From Capsicum annuum (taxonomy: Eukaryota > Streptophyta > Magnoliopsida > Solanales > Solanaceae): a stretch of DNA of 64,000 bases. Under the pieces are notes generated by a model. It did no database searches. It saw only the letters and a list, made by a program, of their open reading frames with translations, and had not been told where the DNA came from. The translations under genes and the position numbers were made by a program. Where the stretch lies: assembly GCF_002878395.1 (NCBI RefSeq), contig NC_061119.1, forward strand, positions 43,618,318 through 43,682,317, written 5' to 3'. Shown piece after piece: positions 32,984 to 44,561 of the stretch. Within the stretch, counting starts at the first letter, position 1; each line of letters starts with the position of its first letter.

Positions 32984-35326
32984 TGTAAGACCAAAAATTC
33001 TATTTACGTAGCACTATTTTGGCCTTGGAAAGTTGGCAACTCTATTTCACGACTCTTATGACCTTAAAGTATCAATCTTTAGATTGATTCATGATCAGTA
33101 ATGTCAGTAGGTATTTCCAAACAAGTTTAGGATTTTTTGGACCTCATTTAGACCATGTTCAAGTGACCAAAATAGTGGGTCGATGCTATCTCAATGCGTC
33201 GTATCGTCCATCGTGTCAAAAAATAATTTTTTCCTCATCTCAGTGAAAATTCCAATGAACTAACGTAGACTCAACACGGTGCATTGGCCATCACGTCGAT
33301 GCCAACGACGCAGCGCGTCGATTTGTGCATCGATAGCTCAGTTCAGTCATTAAAAAGTCACATCCTTAGGGGTATTTGGATCTTTTCCCACATCGTTCAG
33401 CCCCCCAAAACATGAAATTTAGCCTTCTATTGGCAACATACACTCATTATTTCACAAATTGACCAAGAACAAAAAACCCCTAGGTGATTGAATTTGAAAT
33501 TCAAAGCTCAAGATTCCACCATTAATCTTCAAGAATCTAGCAACCAAGGTATGCCAAGTGTTTATCCAAGGGTTCCTTCCACCCTTGGAGTCCAAGAAAC
33601 TCTTTTAAACTTCAAGTATCTTGATTTCATGCTTTCCATGATTTGGATTCAAATGTATTCATGATTGTAATGTTGACTGAATTTCTATTCCATGATTAAG
33701 TGCAAGATTTATGTAAAAGCAACTATTATGTACGTAGTATCATGTGAATTCATGTTAAAGCTTTGAAATTGTGATGCTCATGTGTTGATTATTACTATGT
33801 GCATATACAATGCCTTCCAAATGTTTGATGAGTTGTTCATGAGAATTAAATAATGAAATTATATCATATTAGCATGCATTCAAGTTCATGTCATTTAAGT
33901 ATTTGCTAGAATGTCCCAATGAATGAATAATGATCAAGTAGTTATTTATCATGTTTCAAGATTATGCCATGTCTTATAATTTATGCTATTGAGTTCTAGG
34001 GGTATTTAATACCCAAAAATTTAGCTGTTTAACTAGAGCCATGATCAACAACAGGATAGTATTTAGTCATGTCATGAACAGTAGAATTTAGTCAGTTAAC
34101 AGAAGAACCCAATGAACTCAGTTCAGTTCAGTTATATAGTACGATCAAAAATAGTTTAGTCCAGCCTAGAACAGTCTATAATCTAGTCCAGTGTCTATTA
34201 AATTAGGAGTAGGATTCAGCACCGAGTAAACCCACGAATCGGGACTCACGTACCAGTAGAGGGTGTGATTCTTAGAAGCAGTCCTTGTTTTCCAAAACTA
34301 CATAGCTAGCGTAGGTTAAGACATCAACCTGCCAGTTGAAGGTTGATGAAGTGTTCTACCTGCCAGTTGAGGGTACCACCGTTCTCGTTCAGAGAACCTG
34401 CCAGATGAGGGTGACTCAGTTTATTTTTACTCGTGGCACGGTACTGACACCCTTCCATCTTAGGTTACAGGTTGGACCCTAATCAGTTTACAGAGGGGTA
34501 TATCGATTAGATGATTACTTCCCACAGTCTCAGTTTTAGTTCCAGTCTCAATATAAAACTCAGTTCTGTTCTACAAAAAAGTCAAGACTGTCAGATACAG
34601 TCACTCAGCTTGGAATGGAACTCAGTATAGTTCCACAGAATCAGGTCAGATACAATCATACAGCTATCAGTAATTTAGTATCAGTAGGCTCAGATTTCAG
34701 TTAATCAGTATTTAGATTTGGTATTCCAGTGTTACCATGATCTCAATTACAGTTTACATATCCATGCATGTACTCTCAATCAGTTATACTTACGTCATTC
34801 AGTCAGTATTATTCATGCATATTAACCCATGTATTTTAGCCTACCTCACTTTGCATACCAGTATATTCAAAGTACTGATGCATACCTTTCATTTGTGTTA
34901 TAATGTTTTATATCATAGGTTCAGACGCACGAGCTCCCAATCATACTTAGCAGTTCAGATATTCAGCAGAAAGAGTTAGTGGTGAGTCCTTTTAGTTTGA
35001 GGACATGATGATTATTTTATTAGTTTAGCTTATTTTAGTAGTTCGGATTTAGTTGGGAACTTGTCCCATCAACTCCATATTTTAGACAGTTTAGAGGCTT
35101 TTTTAGACTAGAGTATTTTTCAGATAAATGTTTCAGTTTTGGTATTGTTATACCATATTCAGTTTTATTACAGTATTGAACCTTATGGCATGTTTTCCAC
35201 CAAATTTCCGCATATTATAGTATTATCATTCAGTTATTGCAGCAGGTACCAGTAATGGGTTAGCTTGTGGTCCTTAGAGATTATAAGCACCGTGTAGCGT
35301 TCGGGGTATAGACTCAAGGCGTTACC
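32984..35326 (+). mobile_element. Element E, 5' LTR
   Basis: Starts tgtaagacc and ends ...ggcgttacc just before the primer site. It matches 40476-42843. Compared with the right copy, about 80 bp just inside the start are missing or replaced (right copy: tgtaacaccccgcaaaatcc and so on). The GC-rich cgatgc/cgcgtc segment lies at 33182-33342. No coding sequence is seen in it. Confidence 0.9.
33182..33342 (+). repeat. GC-rich minisatellite-like segment in element E left LTR
   Basis: Recurring cgatgc, gcgtcg, catcgtgtc and cgacgcagcgcgtcg phrases, 200-360 bp from the LTR start. The homologous segment in the right LTR (about 40738-40850) lacks roughly 30 bp, where this copy has cacgtcgatgccaacgacg. 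Confidence 0.6.
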
Positions 35327-35330
35327 AACT

Positions 35331-35343
35331 TGGTATCAAAGCC
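35331..35343 (+). promoter_or_regulatory. Element E primer-binding site (initiator Met tRNA type)
   Basis: tggtatcaaagcc, one base from the TGGTATCAGAGCC consensus, a few bases after the LTR end. Confidence 0.85.
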
Positions 35344-35548
35344 TAAGGTTCAACAGAGTCCTATGAAATCTAAAAGTTGTATCTAGTATAATCTTGTGCA
35401 TGGGTGTATACCACGCCACACTTATGGATAGGAGGCTGCGAGGTGTTTTAGGAAAAATTCCCCTTTTTCAGTATTCATGTCGTGCGAGTAAGCATAAGCT
35501 CCTGTTAAAATCCCTGTCTAATCCAAATTTCTCTTCTGTTTTCAAAAT

Positions 35549-36735
35549 ATGCCTCCAAAGAGGACTAAGGAAAGAGGAATAGGAGACCAGCCAAAACCTC
35601 AGCCCATCTAGCTAGATCCTTTCCCACGTTGAGTTCAGAGCAGCTTTTACCACCCTAGCTCATTCTGTGGCAGCCCAGAATGAATGCCCAGCTACTATTT
35701 TGGCCAACCCAGTGGCCAATACTACTGTAGCCAGGATTCGAGATTTCACCTAAATGAACTCTCTATCTTTTACTAGGTCTAAGTTAGATGAGGACCCTCA
35801 GGATTTTCTTGATAAGGTGCAGAAAGTTACAAATATTATGGGGGTGACAGATGTTAGGAGTGCTGAGTTGGCTACATATCACTTACAAGATATGGCCCAC
35901 TCAAGTTTCAAACAGTGGAAAGCAGAAAGAGTCACAAATACAGGGCCCATAGAATGGGAGGAGTTTGTCACTGCTTTTCTAGATAGGTTCTTTTCATTGA
36001 AGTTGAGAGAAGCGAAGGTATTGGAGTTTATAAATTTAAAGCAGGGAAACATGACAGTGAATGAGCATTCTCTCAAGTTTACTTAATTAGCTAGATATGC
36101 TTCTCATGTGGTGGCAGATAGCAGATCCAGGATGAGTAAATTTGTGTCTAGCATGTCTAATAGTATGGTCAAGGAGTATTGAACCATAATGCTGATTAAG
36201 AAGATGGACATATCCAAGATCATGATCCATGCTCAGCAGATAGAGGAGGCTAAGAATAGGGAGAAAGAGAGGATAACAAGAGAGCGATAACAGGTAGTTT
36301 CAACTTCGCTCAGCATAAGTCAGAGGGCAGAAATCATTCTTAGTTCTACCCAAAATCCTCAGTTCCAGCTCTGTCCTCAGCCAGTACTCCAGTGCTAAAA
36401 TTTAGAGACAGCAATAGAGATAGGGTACCAGGCCTTAAACCTCGGGGTAGTGTCAGTAGCGCTCGAACCAATCCCTTTTTTTAGAAATATAGCAGAAACC
36501 ACCAGGGCATCTATAAAGTGAGCAGCGATGTGTGTTTTAGGTGTGTCAACCCAGGCCACAAATTCAGAGATTTTCCCCAGTCAAGTTCTTAGGGTCAGTA
36601 TAACCATCCCCCAACTCAGTTCGGTCACCCGAATCAGCAGGGTGTTACTTCTAGTGCCACCAGTAGACAATGCCCAAATAGATTCTATGATCTTCAATCC
36701 CAACAGGATCAGGAAAGCTCTCCTAATGTGGTCAC
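35549..36735 (+). pseudogene. Element E gag relic
   Basis: ATG at 35549 (MPPKRTKERGIGDQPKPQPI) ends in TAG after 20 codons where a Gln codon is expected. Gag continues open at 35754-36086 (LDEDPQDFLDKVQKV, FKQWKAERV, FLDRFFSLKLREAKVLEFIN). It is then stopped by TAA in FTQL (near 36085) and by TGA in KEYR (near 36177). The zinc knuckle reads CFRCVNPGHKFRDF, with the last Cys ligand changed to Phe (near 36532-36575). Its start context matches the ATGs of F (54307) and B (44341). Confidence 0.88.
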
Positions 36736-39700
36736 TCGTATGTTACAAGTTTATCATTTACATGTTTATGCTTTACTAGATCCAGGAGCTTTGCTATCCT
36801 TTGTTGCTCCATATATAGTCGTTGATTTTAGCGTCAGTCCCAAAAGTTTTACAATTCCTTTCTCAGTCTCTACCCTAGTGGTTAAATCTATCATAGCCTG
36901 ATGGGTATACAAGAACTGTCCGGTTATAGTATCTCAGAAAGTCACTTCAGTAGACTTAGTCGAATTATAGATAACTAATTTTTATATCATTCTCGGCATG
37001 GATTGGCTTCATTCCTACTATGCCTCAGTCTACTATAGAAACAGAATTGTCCAATTTCAATTTTTGAATGAACCCATCCTTGAGTGGAGGGGTAGTACTT
37101 CAGCACTTAGGGATCAGCTTGTTTCTTACCTTCGAGGGAGAAAAATGATATCTAAGGGATGTGTCTACCATCTCGTTTGAGTCCAGGACTCTAGTTCAGA
37201 AACCCCTACTCTTGAATCATTGTCAATAGCATGTGAATTCCTTTATGTGTTTCTCAAAGATTTTTTTGAAGTTCCTCCCAAAAGGAAAATTGACTTGGGA
37301 ATAGACCTTCTTCCAAATACTCATCCTATATCTATCCCACCATACAAAATGGCACCTGTAAAACTCAGAGAATTAAAAGTACTGTTAAAAAATCTCCTAG
37401 ATAAGGGATTTATCATACCAAGTGTGTCCCTGTGGGGTGCACCAATTTTATTCATGCATAAGAAAAACAGTTCTCTTAGAATATGTATTGATTACCGTCA
37501 TCTAAATAAAGTCATGGTCAAAAACAAGTATCCACTTCCCAAAATTGATGACTTGTTTGACCAACTTAAGGGTGTCAGTTACTTCTCTAAGATAGATATC
37601 AGATCGGGCTATCATCAACTCAGAGTCAAAGAATGTGACATCCCAAAAATAGCTTTCAGAACTTGGTATGGTCACTTTAAATTCTTAGTCATGTCCTTTG
37701 GTCTTACCAATGCCCCTGCAATCTCTATGGATTTGATAAACCGTGTGTTCAACCAGTACTTGGACATGTTTGTCATAGTCTTCATAGATGACATTCTTGT
37801 CTACTCCCGCAGTAAGCATAATCATGCAGACCATCTTAAAATAGTATTACAGACTCTCAGAAACCATCAGCTATTTGCCAAATTCAGTAAGTGTGAATTT
37901 TAGCTAAGGTCAGTAGCCTTTCTTGGCCATATTATTTCTGGTGATGGCATTAGAGTTGATCCCCAAAAGACCTAAGCAGTGAAAAACTGGCCAAGACCCA
38001 TCTCTCCATCAGATATCAGGAGTTTCTTGGGCTTGGCTGGTTATTACCAACAGTTTATTGAGGGATTTTCATCTATTGCATCCCTTATGTCCAGATTGAC
38101 TCAGAAAAAAGTCAAATTCCAGTGGTCAAATTCTTGTGTAATGAGTTTTCAGGATTTAAAGACTCAACTAACTACAGCTCTAATATTGACCCTACCAGAT
38201 GGTTTAGATGTGTTTGTGATATATTATGATTCCTCTAGAGTTGGTTTAGGTGTATTTTGATGTAGAGAGGTAAGGTCATAGCCTGCGCCTCTAGACAGCT
38301 TAAACCCCAAGAAAAGAACTATCCTACTCAAGATCTTGAGTTAGCAGCAGTAGTATTTGCCTTAAATATTTGGAGGTACTATTTGTATGGGGTGCACGTT
38401 GATGTGTTCACTAACCATAAGAGCCTGAAGTATGTGCTCTCTCAGAAATACCTAAACCTCCATCAGAAAAGGTGGTTGGAGTTATTGAAATACTATGACA
38501 TGAGTGTCCTACATCACTTGGGTAAAGACAATGTAGTGGTTATACATGTGGAGGATGGTAAGAAGAAGTTAGCTCAAGAAGTACATCGCTTTCCTGACTA
38601 GGTGTTCTCTTAGTCGATTCAGCAGAAAGTAGTATATGGGTGCATAGTAGTTCAGAATCATCCCTGGTTTCTAAGGTGAAAAAAAACCAGGATAGGGATC
38701 CCAGTCTAGCTAAGTTAAAGGAATCAGTCAAAGATCAAAAGGTAGAGATTTTCTCCCAAGGGGAAGATGGTGTGTTACGCTGCCAGGGTCGGCTATGTGT
38801 GCCAGGTGTAGATGACTTGAGACAGGGAATTTTTGCAGAATCGCATGGTACGCGCTACTCTATTCATCCAGGGGCCACTAAGATGTACTATGATTTGTGG
38901 GAGATCTATTAGTGGAGTGGGATGAAGAGGGATATTGTAGAGTTTATGGCTAAGTGCTCAATATGTCAGCAGGTTAATATTAAGCATCAGAAGCCTAGTG
39001 GTTCCATGCAGGAGTTTAATATTCCCACTTGGAAGTGGGAAAAAGTGAACATGGACTTTGTAATGGGTTTTCCTCATACTCGTGGCCAGCATGATTCAAT
39101 TTGGGTCATCGTATATAGGATGACCAAATTATCTCATTTCCTACCAGTCCATACCTCTTATTCAACCGAGGATTAAGCCAAACTCTATATCAGGGAGTTG
39201 GTCAGGTTGCACGGTCTGCCATTGTCCATTATTTTAGACAGAGGTACGCAGTTTACCTCTCATTTCTGGAAGGCATTCCAAAAGGATCTTGGTACCCGAG
39301 TTCACCTCAGTACAGCCTTTCATCCCTAGGCAGATGTTCAAGTAGAAAGAACCATTCATACTTTAGAAGATATGTAGCGAGCGTGTGTGATAGACTTTAA
39401 AGGTAGTTAGGATGGCCACTTTCCTTTGATTGAATTTGCATATAACAATAACTATTATTCCAGTATCCAAATGGCTCCATTTGAAGCGCTTTATGGGAGA
39501 AGGTGTGGATCTCCCATCGGTTGGTTTGAAGTGGGTGAGGATGCAGTGGTAGGTCCTGACTTGCTATTTGATAACTTAGAAAAAGTTTAGTTGATCAGGG
39601 AAAGGCTTAAGGCAGCTCAGAGCCGACAGAAATCATACACAGATATGCGCATAAAGGATCTCGAGTTTGAGATTGGTGATTTTGTGTATTTGAAAATATC

Positions 39701-40105
39701 TCCTATAAAATAAGTGAAGAGGTTTGGCAAGAAAGGGAAACTTAATCCCCGATATGTCAACCCTTACCGAATTGTCAGCCGTTTTTTAAAGGTACCTTAT
39801 GAGCTTGAGTTGTCTTCAGACTTAGCTTCAATGCATCCAGTGTTCCGTGTATCCTTGATAAAGAAATGCATAGGTGACCCAGCAGTCGTTGTCCCTATAG
39901 AGGGCATAGATATTCAGAATAGCCTCTCTTATAAAGAGATCCAAGTAGAAATCCTTAATTATTAGAGTCGCAGACTGAGGAACAAAGAAGTCCCTCTAGT
40001 CAAAGTACTTTGGTGGAATCAGTTCGTTGAGGGAGTTACTTAGGAAGCAGAAGTAGACATACGAACTAAATATCCTCACCTCTTCTCTGCAAGCTCAGAC
40101 GCAGC
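36736..40105 (+). pseudogene. Element E pol relic (Tekay/Del)
   Basis: Protease: YALLDPGALLSFV (DPG for DSG) and IILGMDWLHSYYASV. Reverse transcriptase at 37220-37903: [39 protein letters not shown] and [12 protein letters not shown] (near 37781), closed by TAG at 37901. RNase H at 37979-38601. Integrase: a zinc domain (H, H, CSIC at 38640-39000), broken by TAG at 38910, then a core at 39050-39600 in which the first catalytic Asp is Tyr (WVIVYRMTK) while LDRGTQF and VERTIHTLEDM remain. Chromodomain tail at 39714-39965. At least ten stops or frameshifts; not functional. Confidence 0.9.
37220..37903 (+). pseudogene. Element E reverse transcriptase, longest open stretch
   Basis: 227 codons covering fingers, palm and the catalytic FIDD. 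The frame begins inside the polyprotein ([20 protein letters not shown], the linker after protease). It ends by a TGG-to-TAG change in KCEFW. It has no start of its own and is listed because it is the longest open stretch in the window. Confidence 0.85.
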
Positions 40106-40454
40106 CCAAGGTAATAGTTTTTCTTTGAAATATTCAGTCTTATATTTAGATATAGCTACCAATGTAGTATCAATTAACGTTGTATACTCAGTCATGTATT
40201 CACGAATCAGTTCAGTCATGTACTCATGCATTAGACATGCATGTTCAGTATATGCACTCAACTTATCAGTAATCACAATCATGTATTCATGAATCATGTT
40301 TAGCTATGTACTCATGCAACAGATATGAATGTTCAGTATAATAATTCATTATATCAGTAATTTCAGTCATAAAATCATGCTTCAGTTATGCATGTCCAAT
40401 GTATAAATCCAGTCTATAAATATTCTCAGTTTAATCAGTCTCATTCGAGGATGA

Positions 40455-40475
40455 ATGTTTCCAAGGGGGAGATAT
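40455..40475 (+). promoter_or_regulatory. Element E polypurine tract
   Basis: atgtttccaagggggagatat precedes the LTR start. The aagggggagatat core is the same as in element A on its own strand. Confidence 0.88.
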
Positions 40476-42843
40476 TGTAACACCCCGCAAAATCCTAAGC
40501 TCAACTCAGTATTTTAAGCTTGGTAAGAAGTCCTAGACTTTGAAAATTCTAGTTAAGTATTCAGACTTAGTATTATTTTGGCCTTCCTAAGATGGAAACT
40601 CTATTTCACAAGTCTTATGACCTTAAAGTATCAATCTTTAGATTGATTCATGATCAAGAATGTCAGTAGGTGTTCTCAGACGAGTTTCAAATTTTTTAGA
40701 CCTCGTTAAGACCATGTTCAAGTGACCAAAATGGTGAGTTGATACAATCTCGATGCATCGCGTCATCCATCGCGTCAACAGATAATTTTTTGCTCAACTT
40801 AGTGCAAATTCTAGTGAACCAACACGGTGTATCGATCTGCGCATCGACAGTTCAGTTTCCAGTCATTAAAAAGTCTCATCCTTAAGGGTATTTGGGTCTT
40901 TTCCCACCTTTTTCAGCCCCCAAAAATACGAAATTTAGCCTTCTATTTTCAACATACACTCATTATTTCACAAATTTCTCAAGAACAAAAAAGCCCTAGA
41001 TGATTTAATTTCAAATTCAAGGTTCAAGATTCTACCATTAATCTTCAAGAACCTAGCAACCAAGGTATGTCAAGTGTTCATCCAAGGGTTCCTTCCACCC
41101 TTGGAGTCCAAGAAACTCTTTTAAACTTCAAGTAGATTGATTTCATTCTTTCCATGTTTTGGATTAAAGTGTATTCATGATTGTAATATTGATTGGATTT
41201 CTATTCCATGATTAAGTGCAAGATTTATGTAAAAGCAACTATTATGTATGTAGTATCATGTGAATTCATGTTAAAGCCTTGAAATTGTGATGCTCATTTT
41301 TTATTAGTACTATGTGCATATACAATTCCTTCCAAGTATTTTATGTGTTGTTCCTGAGAATTAAATAATAAAATTATATCATGTTAGCATGTATTCAAGT
41401 TCATGTCATGTAAGTATTTGCTAGAATTTCCCAATAAATGAATGATGATCAAGTAGTTATTTATCATATTTCAAGATTGTGCCTTGTCTTATAAGTTATG
41501 CTATCGAGACCTAGGGGTATTTAATACCCGAAAATTTAGCTGTTTACCTAGAGCCATGGTCAGTCATAGGATAGTATCAGTCATGTCACAAATGGTAGAA
41601 TTCATTTAGTTAACTGAATTTAGTAGTATTCCATCAGTCCACGAAACCCAATGAACTTAGTTCAGTTATACAATGCCATTAATAATAGTTCAGTCCAGCC
41701 TAGAATAGTCTAGAATCTAGTCCAGTGTCTATTCAGTTGGGAGTAGGATTAAGAATCGAGTGAACCCACGGATAGGGACTCACCTGCCATTAGAGGGTTT
41801 GATTCTTAGAAGCAGTCCTTGTGTTCAAGAACTATGTAGTAAGTATAGGTTGAGACATCAACCTGCCAGTTGAAGGTTGATGAGGTGATCTACCTGCTAG
41901 TTGAGGGTAACATCGTTCTCATTCAGAGCACCTTCCAGATAAGAGTGACTCAACTTGTCTTTACCTATGGCATGGTACTGACACACTTCCAGTTGGGGTT
42001 ACAGGTTGGACCCCAATTAGTTTTAAGAGGGGCATATCGGTTAGATGATTACTTCCCACAGTCTCAGTTTCAGTTCCAGTCTCAGTACAGAACTCAGTTC
42101 AGTCCTACAGAAAAGTCAGGACTGTCAGATACAGTCACTCAACTTAGAACGGAACTCAGTATAGCTCCACAGAATCAAGACCGTCAGATACAGTCACTCA
42201 ACTATCAATAATTCAATATCAGTAGGCTTAGATTTTAGTTAATCAGAATTCAGATTTAGTATTCCATTCTTATCATAAGCTCAGTTACAGTTTACATATT
42301 TATGCATGTACTCTCATTTAGTTATACTCACGTCATTCAGTCAGTATTGTTCAATGTATGAACCCATGAATTTTAGCCCATCTCACTTTGTATACCAGTA
42401 CATTTAAAGTACTGGCGCATACCTTTCTTTTGTGCTATGATGTTTTATATCATAGGTTCAGACACGCGTGCTCCCAATCATACTTAACAGTTCAGATATT
42501 CAGCTGACAGAGTTAGTGGTGAGTCCTCTTAGTTCGAGTACATGATGATTATTTTAGTAGTTCAGCGTATTTCAGTAGTTCAGAGTTAGTTAGGGACTTT
42601 TCCCATCAACTCTATATTTCATACAATTTAGAGGCTTTTTTAGACTAGAGTATTTTTCAGACAGATATTTTAGTTTTGGTATTATTATATCGTATTCAGT
42701 TTTATTACAGTATTGAACCTTATGACATGTTTTTCACCTAATTTCTTTAGTTATTGTAGCAGGTACCAGTCATGGGTTAGCTTGTAGTCCTTCGAGATTA
42801 TGAGCACTATGTAGCATCCGAGGTACAAACTCAGGGTGTTACA
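40476..42843 (+). mobile_element. Element E, 3' LTR
   Basis: 2368 bp, opening tgtaacaccccgcaaaatcc and closing cagggtgttaca, followed by the target duplication aattt (42844-42848). It is similar to the left copy over its length, except for the left copy's start deletion and an indel in the GC-rich segment. Confidence 0.92.
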
Positions 42844-42848
42844 AATTT

Positions 42849-44242
42849 TGATATTGCTCCGGTGATTCGCCGTTGAAGTAATGTTGCTACTGCCTTCCTC
42901 TATCTTCCACTGCAACACTAGAAATCACGGGGTTTCTCCAGTGTTACTCCCCTGGACATTGGATCTATGAATACATGGTGTATTTTTCTCTTTATTTATT
43001 TATTTATCATATTGTTGTTCAAAATGTTGTTTTGTTGTTGGTGTGAATAATGTTTTCTAGCAAATACTTGCATTTGTTTTAGGTTTGTTGATGAGTTATT
43101 AACCTTTATTGATGTTGCTTCGCTGGAGTTTGGTCTGAAATTAGATTGGAAATTTTATTCTCTGGATTGCTATTTCTAACTATTTGTCTCTACAATGGAT
43201 TGCTCCACTTTTTTTAGTGTCACTTTTCTTTTGCTGGTACTTTATTAATTTGGACAATTTTGTCCCTTTATATTTATTACACTGACAATGAACATGATAC
43301 TACATATTTTGGCTGATGAAGAAATTATCTGTCGATTTTTTAGGCCTCCATAAATAAAAAGACTGATATTACGTATACTAATATGTAATAAAATAAATAA
43401 ATTTGGAAAATGATGAAATCTTTATATTTTAAAAAAAAAACTTTATTTAAGCCCTCTTTTTAACAAAAATTATCTTTTTAAATATATATATGTACACATA
43501 TCTTTTCAAATTATTTTCATAATTTTTTATTTGTTACTAACCTATTTATTACGAGTGTTTATACAGGTTCTTAGAAATACTCGTCCAAAAGGGCACTCAA
43601 AAGAAGAGTTCGAGTCTTTATGTTTGTATTTTTACATTCTTGCAATTGTACAAATATTATTATAGTGAAAACTTTATTTTTTAGATATTGGGAGGGATGT
43701 TTTTACTTGCACAGTACCCATCACGCATTTAGGCAAATTTAGGTCGTTAATATTTATACTAAATTGATTTAGATTATTTAATCAAATAATTCACCTTTAT
43801 TTACATTAAAAATTATTTGTAGTCTTTTCCTTTAGAACAATTTTTTCTTTATTCAATCTTGTCTTTACATTCATATATTTGTATACTTTTGTTTATATAT
43901 ATATTTTTAGCATAGCATACGCGTTATATTATTTCAATACATATTTTATAGCCACATTTACAATCATTGATTTTTCATTTTTCTCTTTTAATAAACCTAA
44001 GTCTGGTCGGGAACCACACTTGTGGATTCTGAAGGGTGTCTAATCCCTTCCCTTTGAAATAATTTGAACCCTTACCTAGAATCTAAATTGGTTCATAGAT
44101 TAAAACATAAGTCATATTTGTTAATAAATAAATTGGTTTACTATTTTTCCTTAAAATTAGGTGGTGACTCTGTATAAAATCAATTCTTTTAGAGTTCATA
44201 ATGTCGTGCTCGTTTTGACCTTAGGTAAAATTGGCTATGACA
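42849..44242 (+). mobile_element. Element C, 3' LTR, second part
   Basis: Aligns with 20792-22180 of the left LTR (gatattgctccggtgattcg to ggctatgaca) and completes the copy split by element E. It ends next to ctcgg, the right target duplication of C. Confidence 0.88.
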
Positions 44243-44247
44243 CTCGG

Positions 44248-44341
44248 CATGAGAGATATGCTCATTCATGGGACCTTCCTGAATAGGCGTAGGTGTGGGC
44301 TGATTTCTATTTTATCTTCCGTTTTTTCTTTTGGGAGACAT
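44248..44341 (-). pseudogene. Element B gag N-terminus, beyond element C
   Basis: The minus-strand ATG ending at 44341 (MSPKRKNGR, then TAA) is followed in frame by GPMNEHISHA. This joins the gag sequence that resumes at 19652 (AAFTTLSHSVASQNN) across element C. Element F has a closely similar gag start, which confirms the two halves belong together. Confidence 0.83.
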
Positions 44342-44561
44342 TGTTTGTAAATAGAAGGAAGAATGAATCAGAAAAAGAGTTTAAATAGAGTGTCATGCTC
44401 TTTCGCATGACATGACTACTGAAAGAAGGGAAACTTTTCCTAAAATATCTTGTATTTTTTTGTCCGTAAGTGTGGCACGCTTCACACCCATTCTCAAGAC
44501 TCTACTTACCACAGCTTTCAGACTCCCCAAAAAACTGTAAAGCCTTAGGCTCTGATACTAA
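44342..44561 (-). promoter_or_regulatory. Element B 5' untranslated region and primer-binding site
   Basis: The leader between the LTR and gag. The primer site TAGTATCAGAGCC (minus strand, 44548-44560) differs by one base from the consensus. The junction with the LTR has lost about 19 bp: ...gatactaag runs straight into actatcccc, so the first LTR bases tgtcacgactcgagg are missing. Confidence 0.75.
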
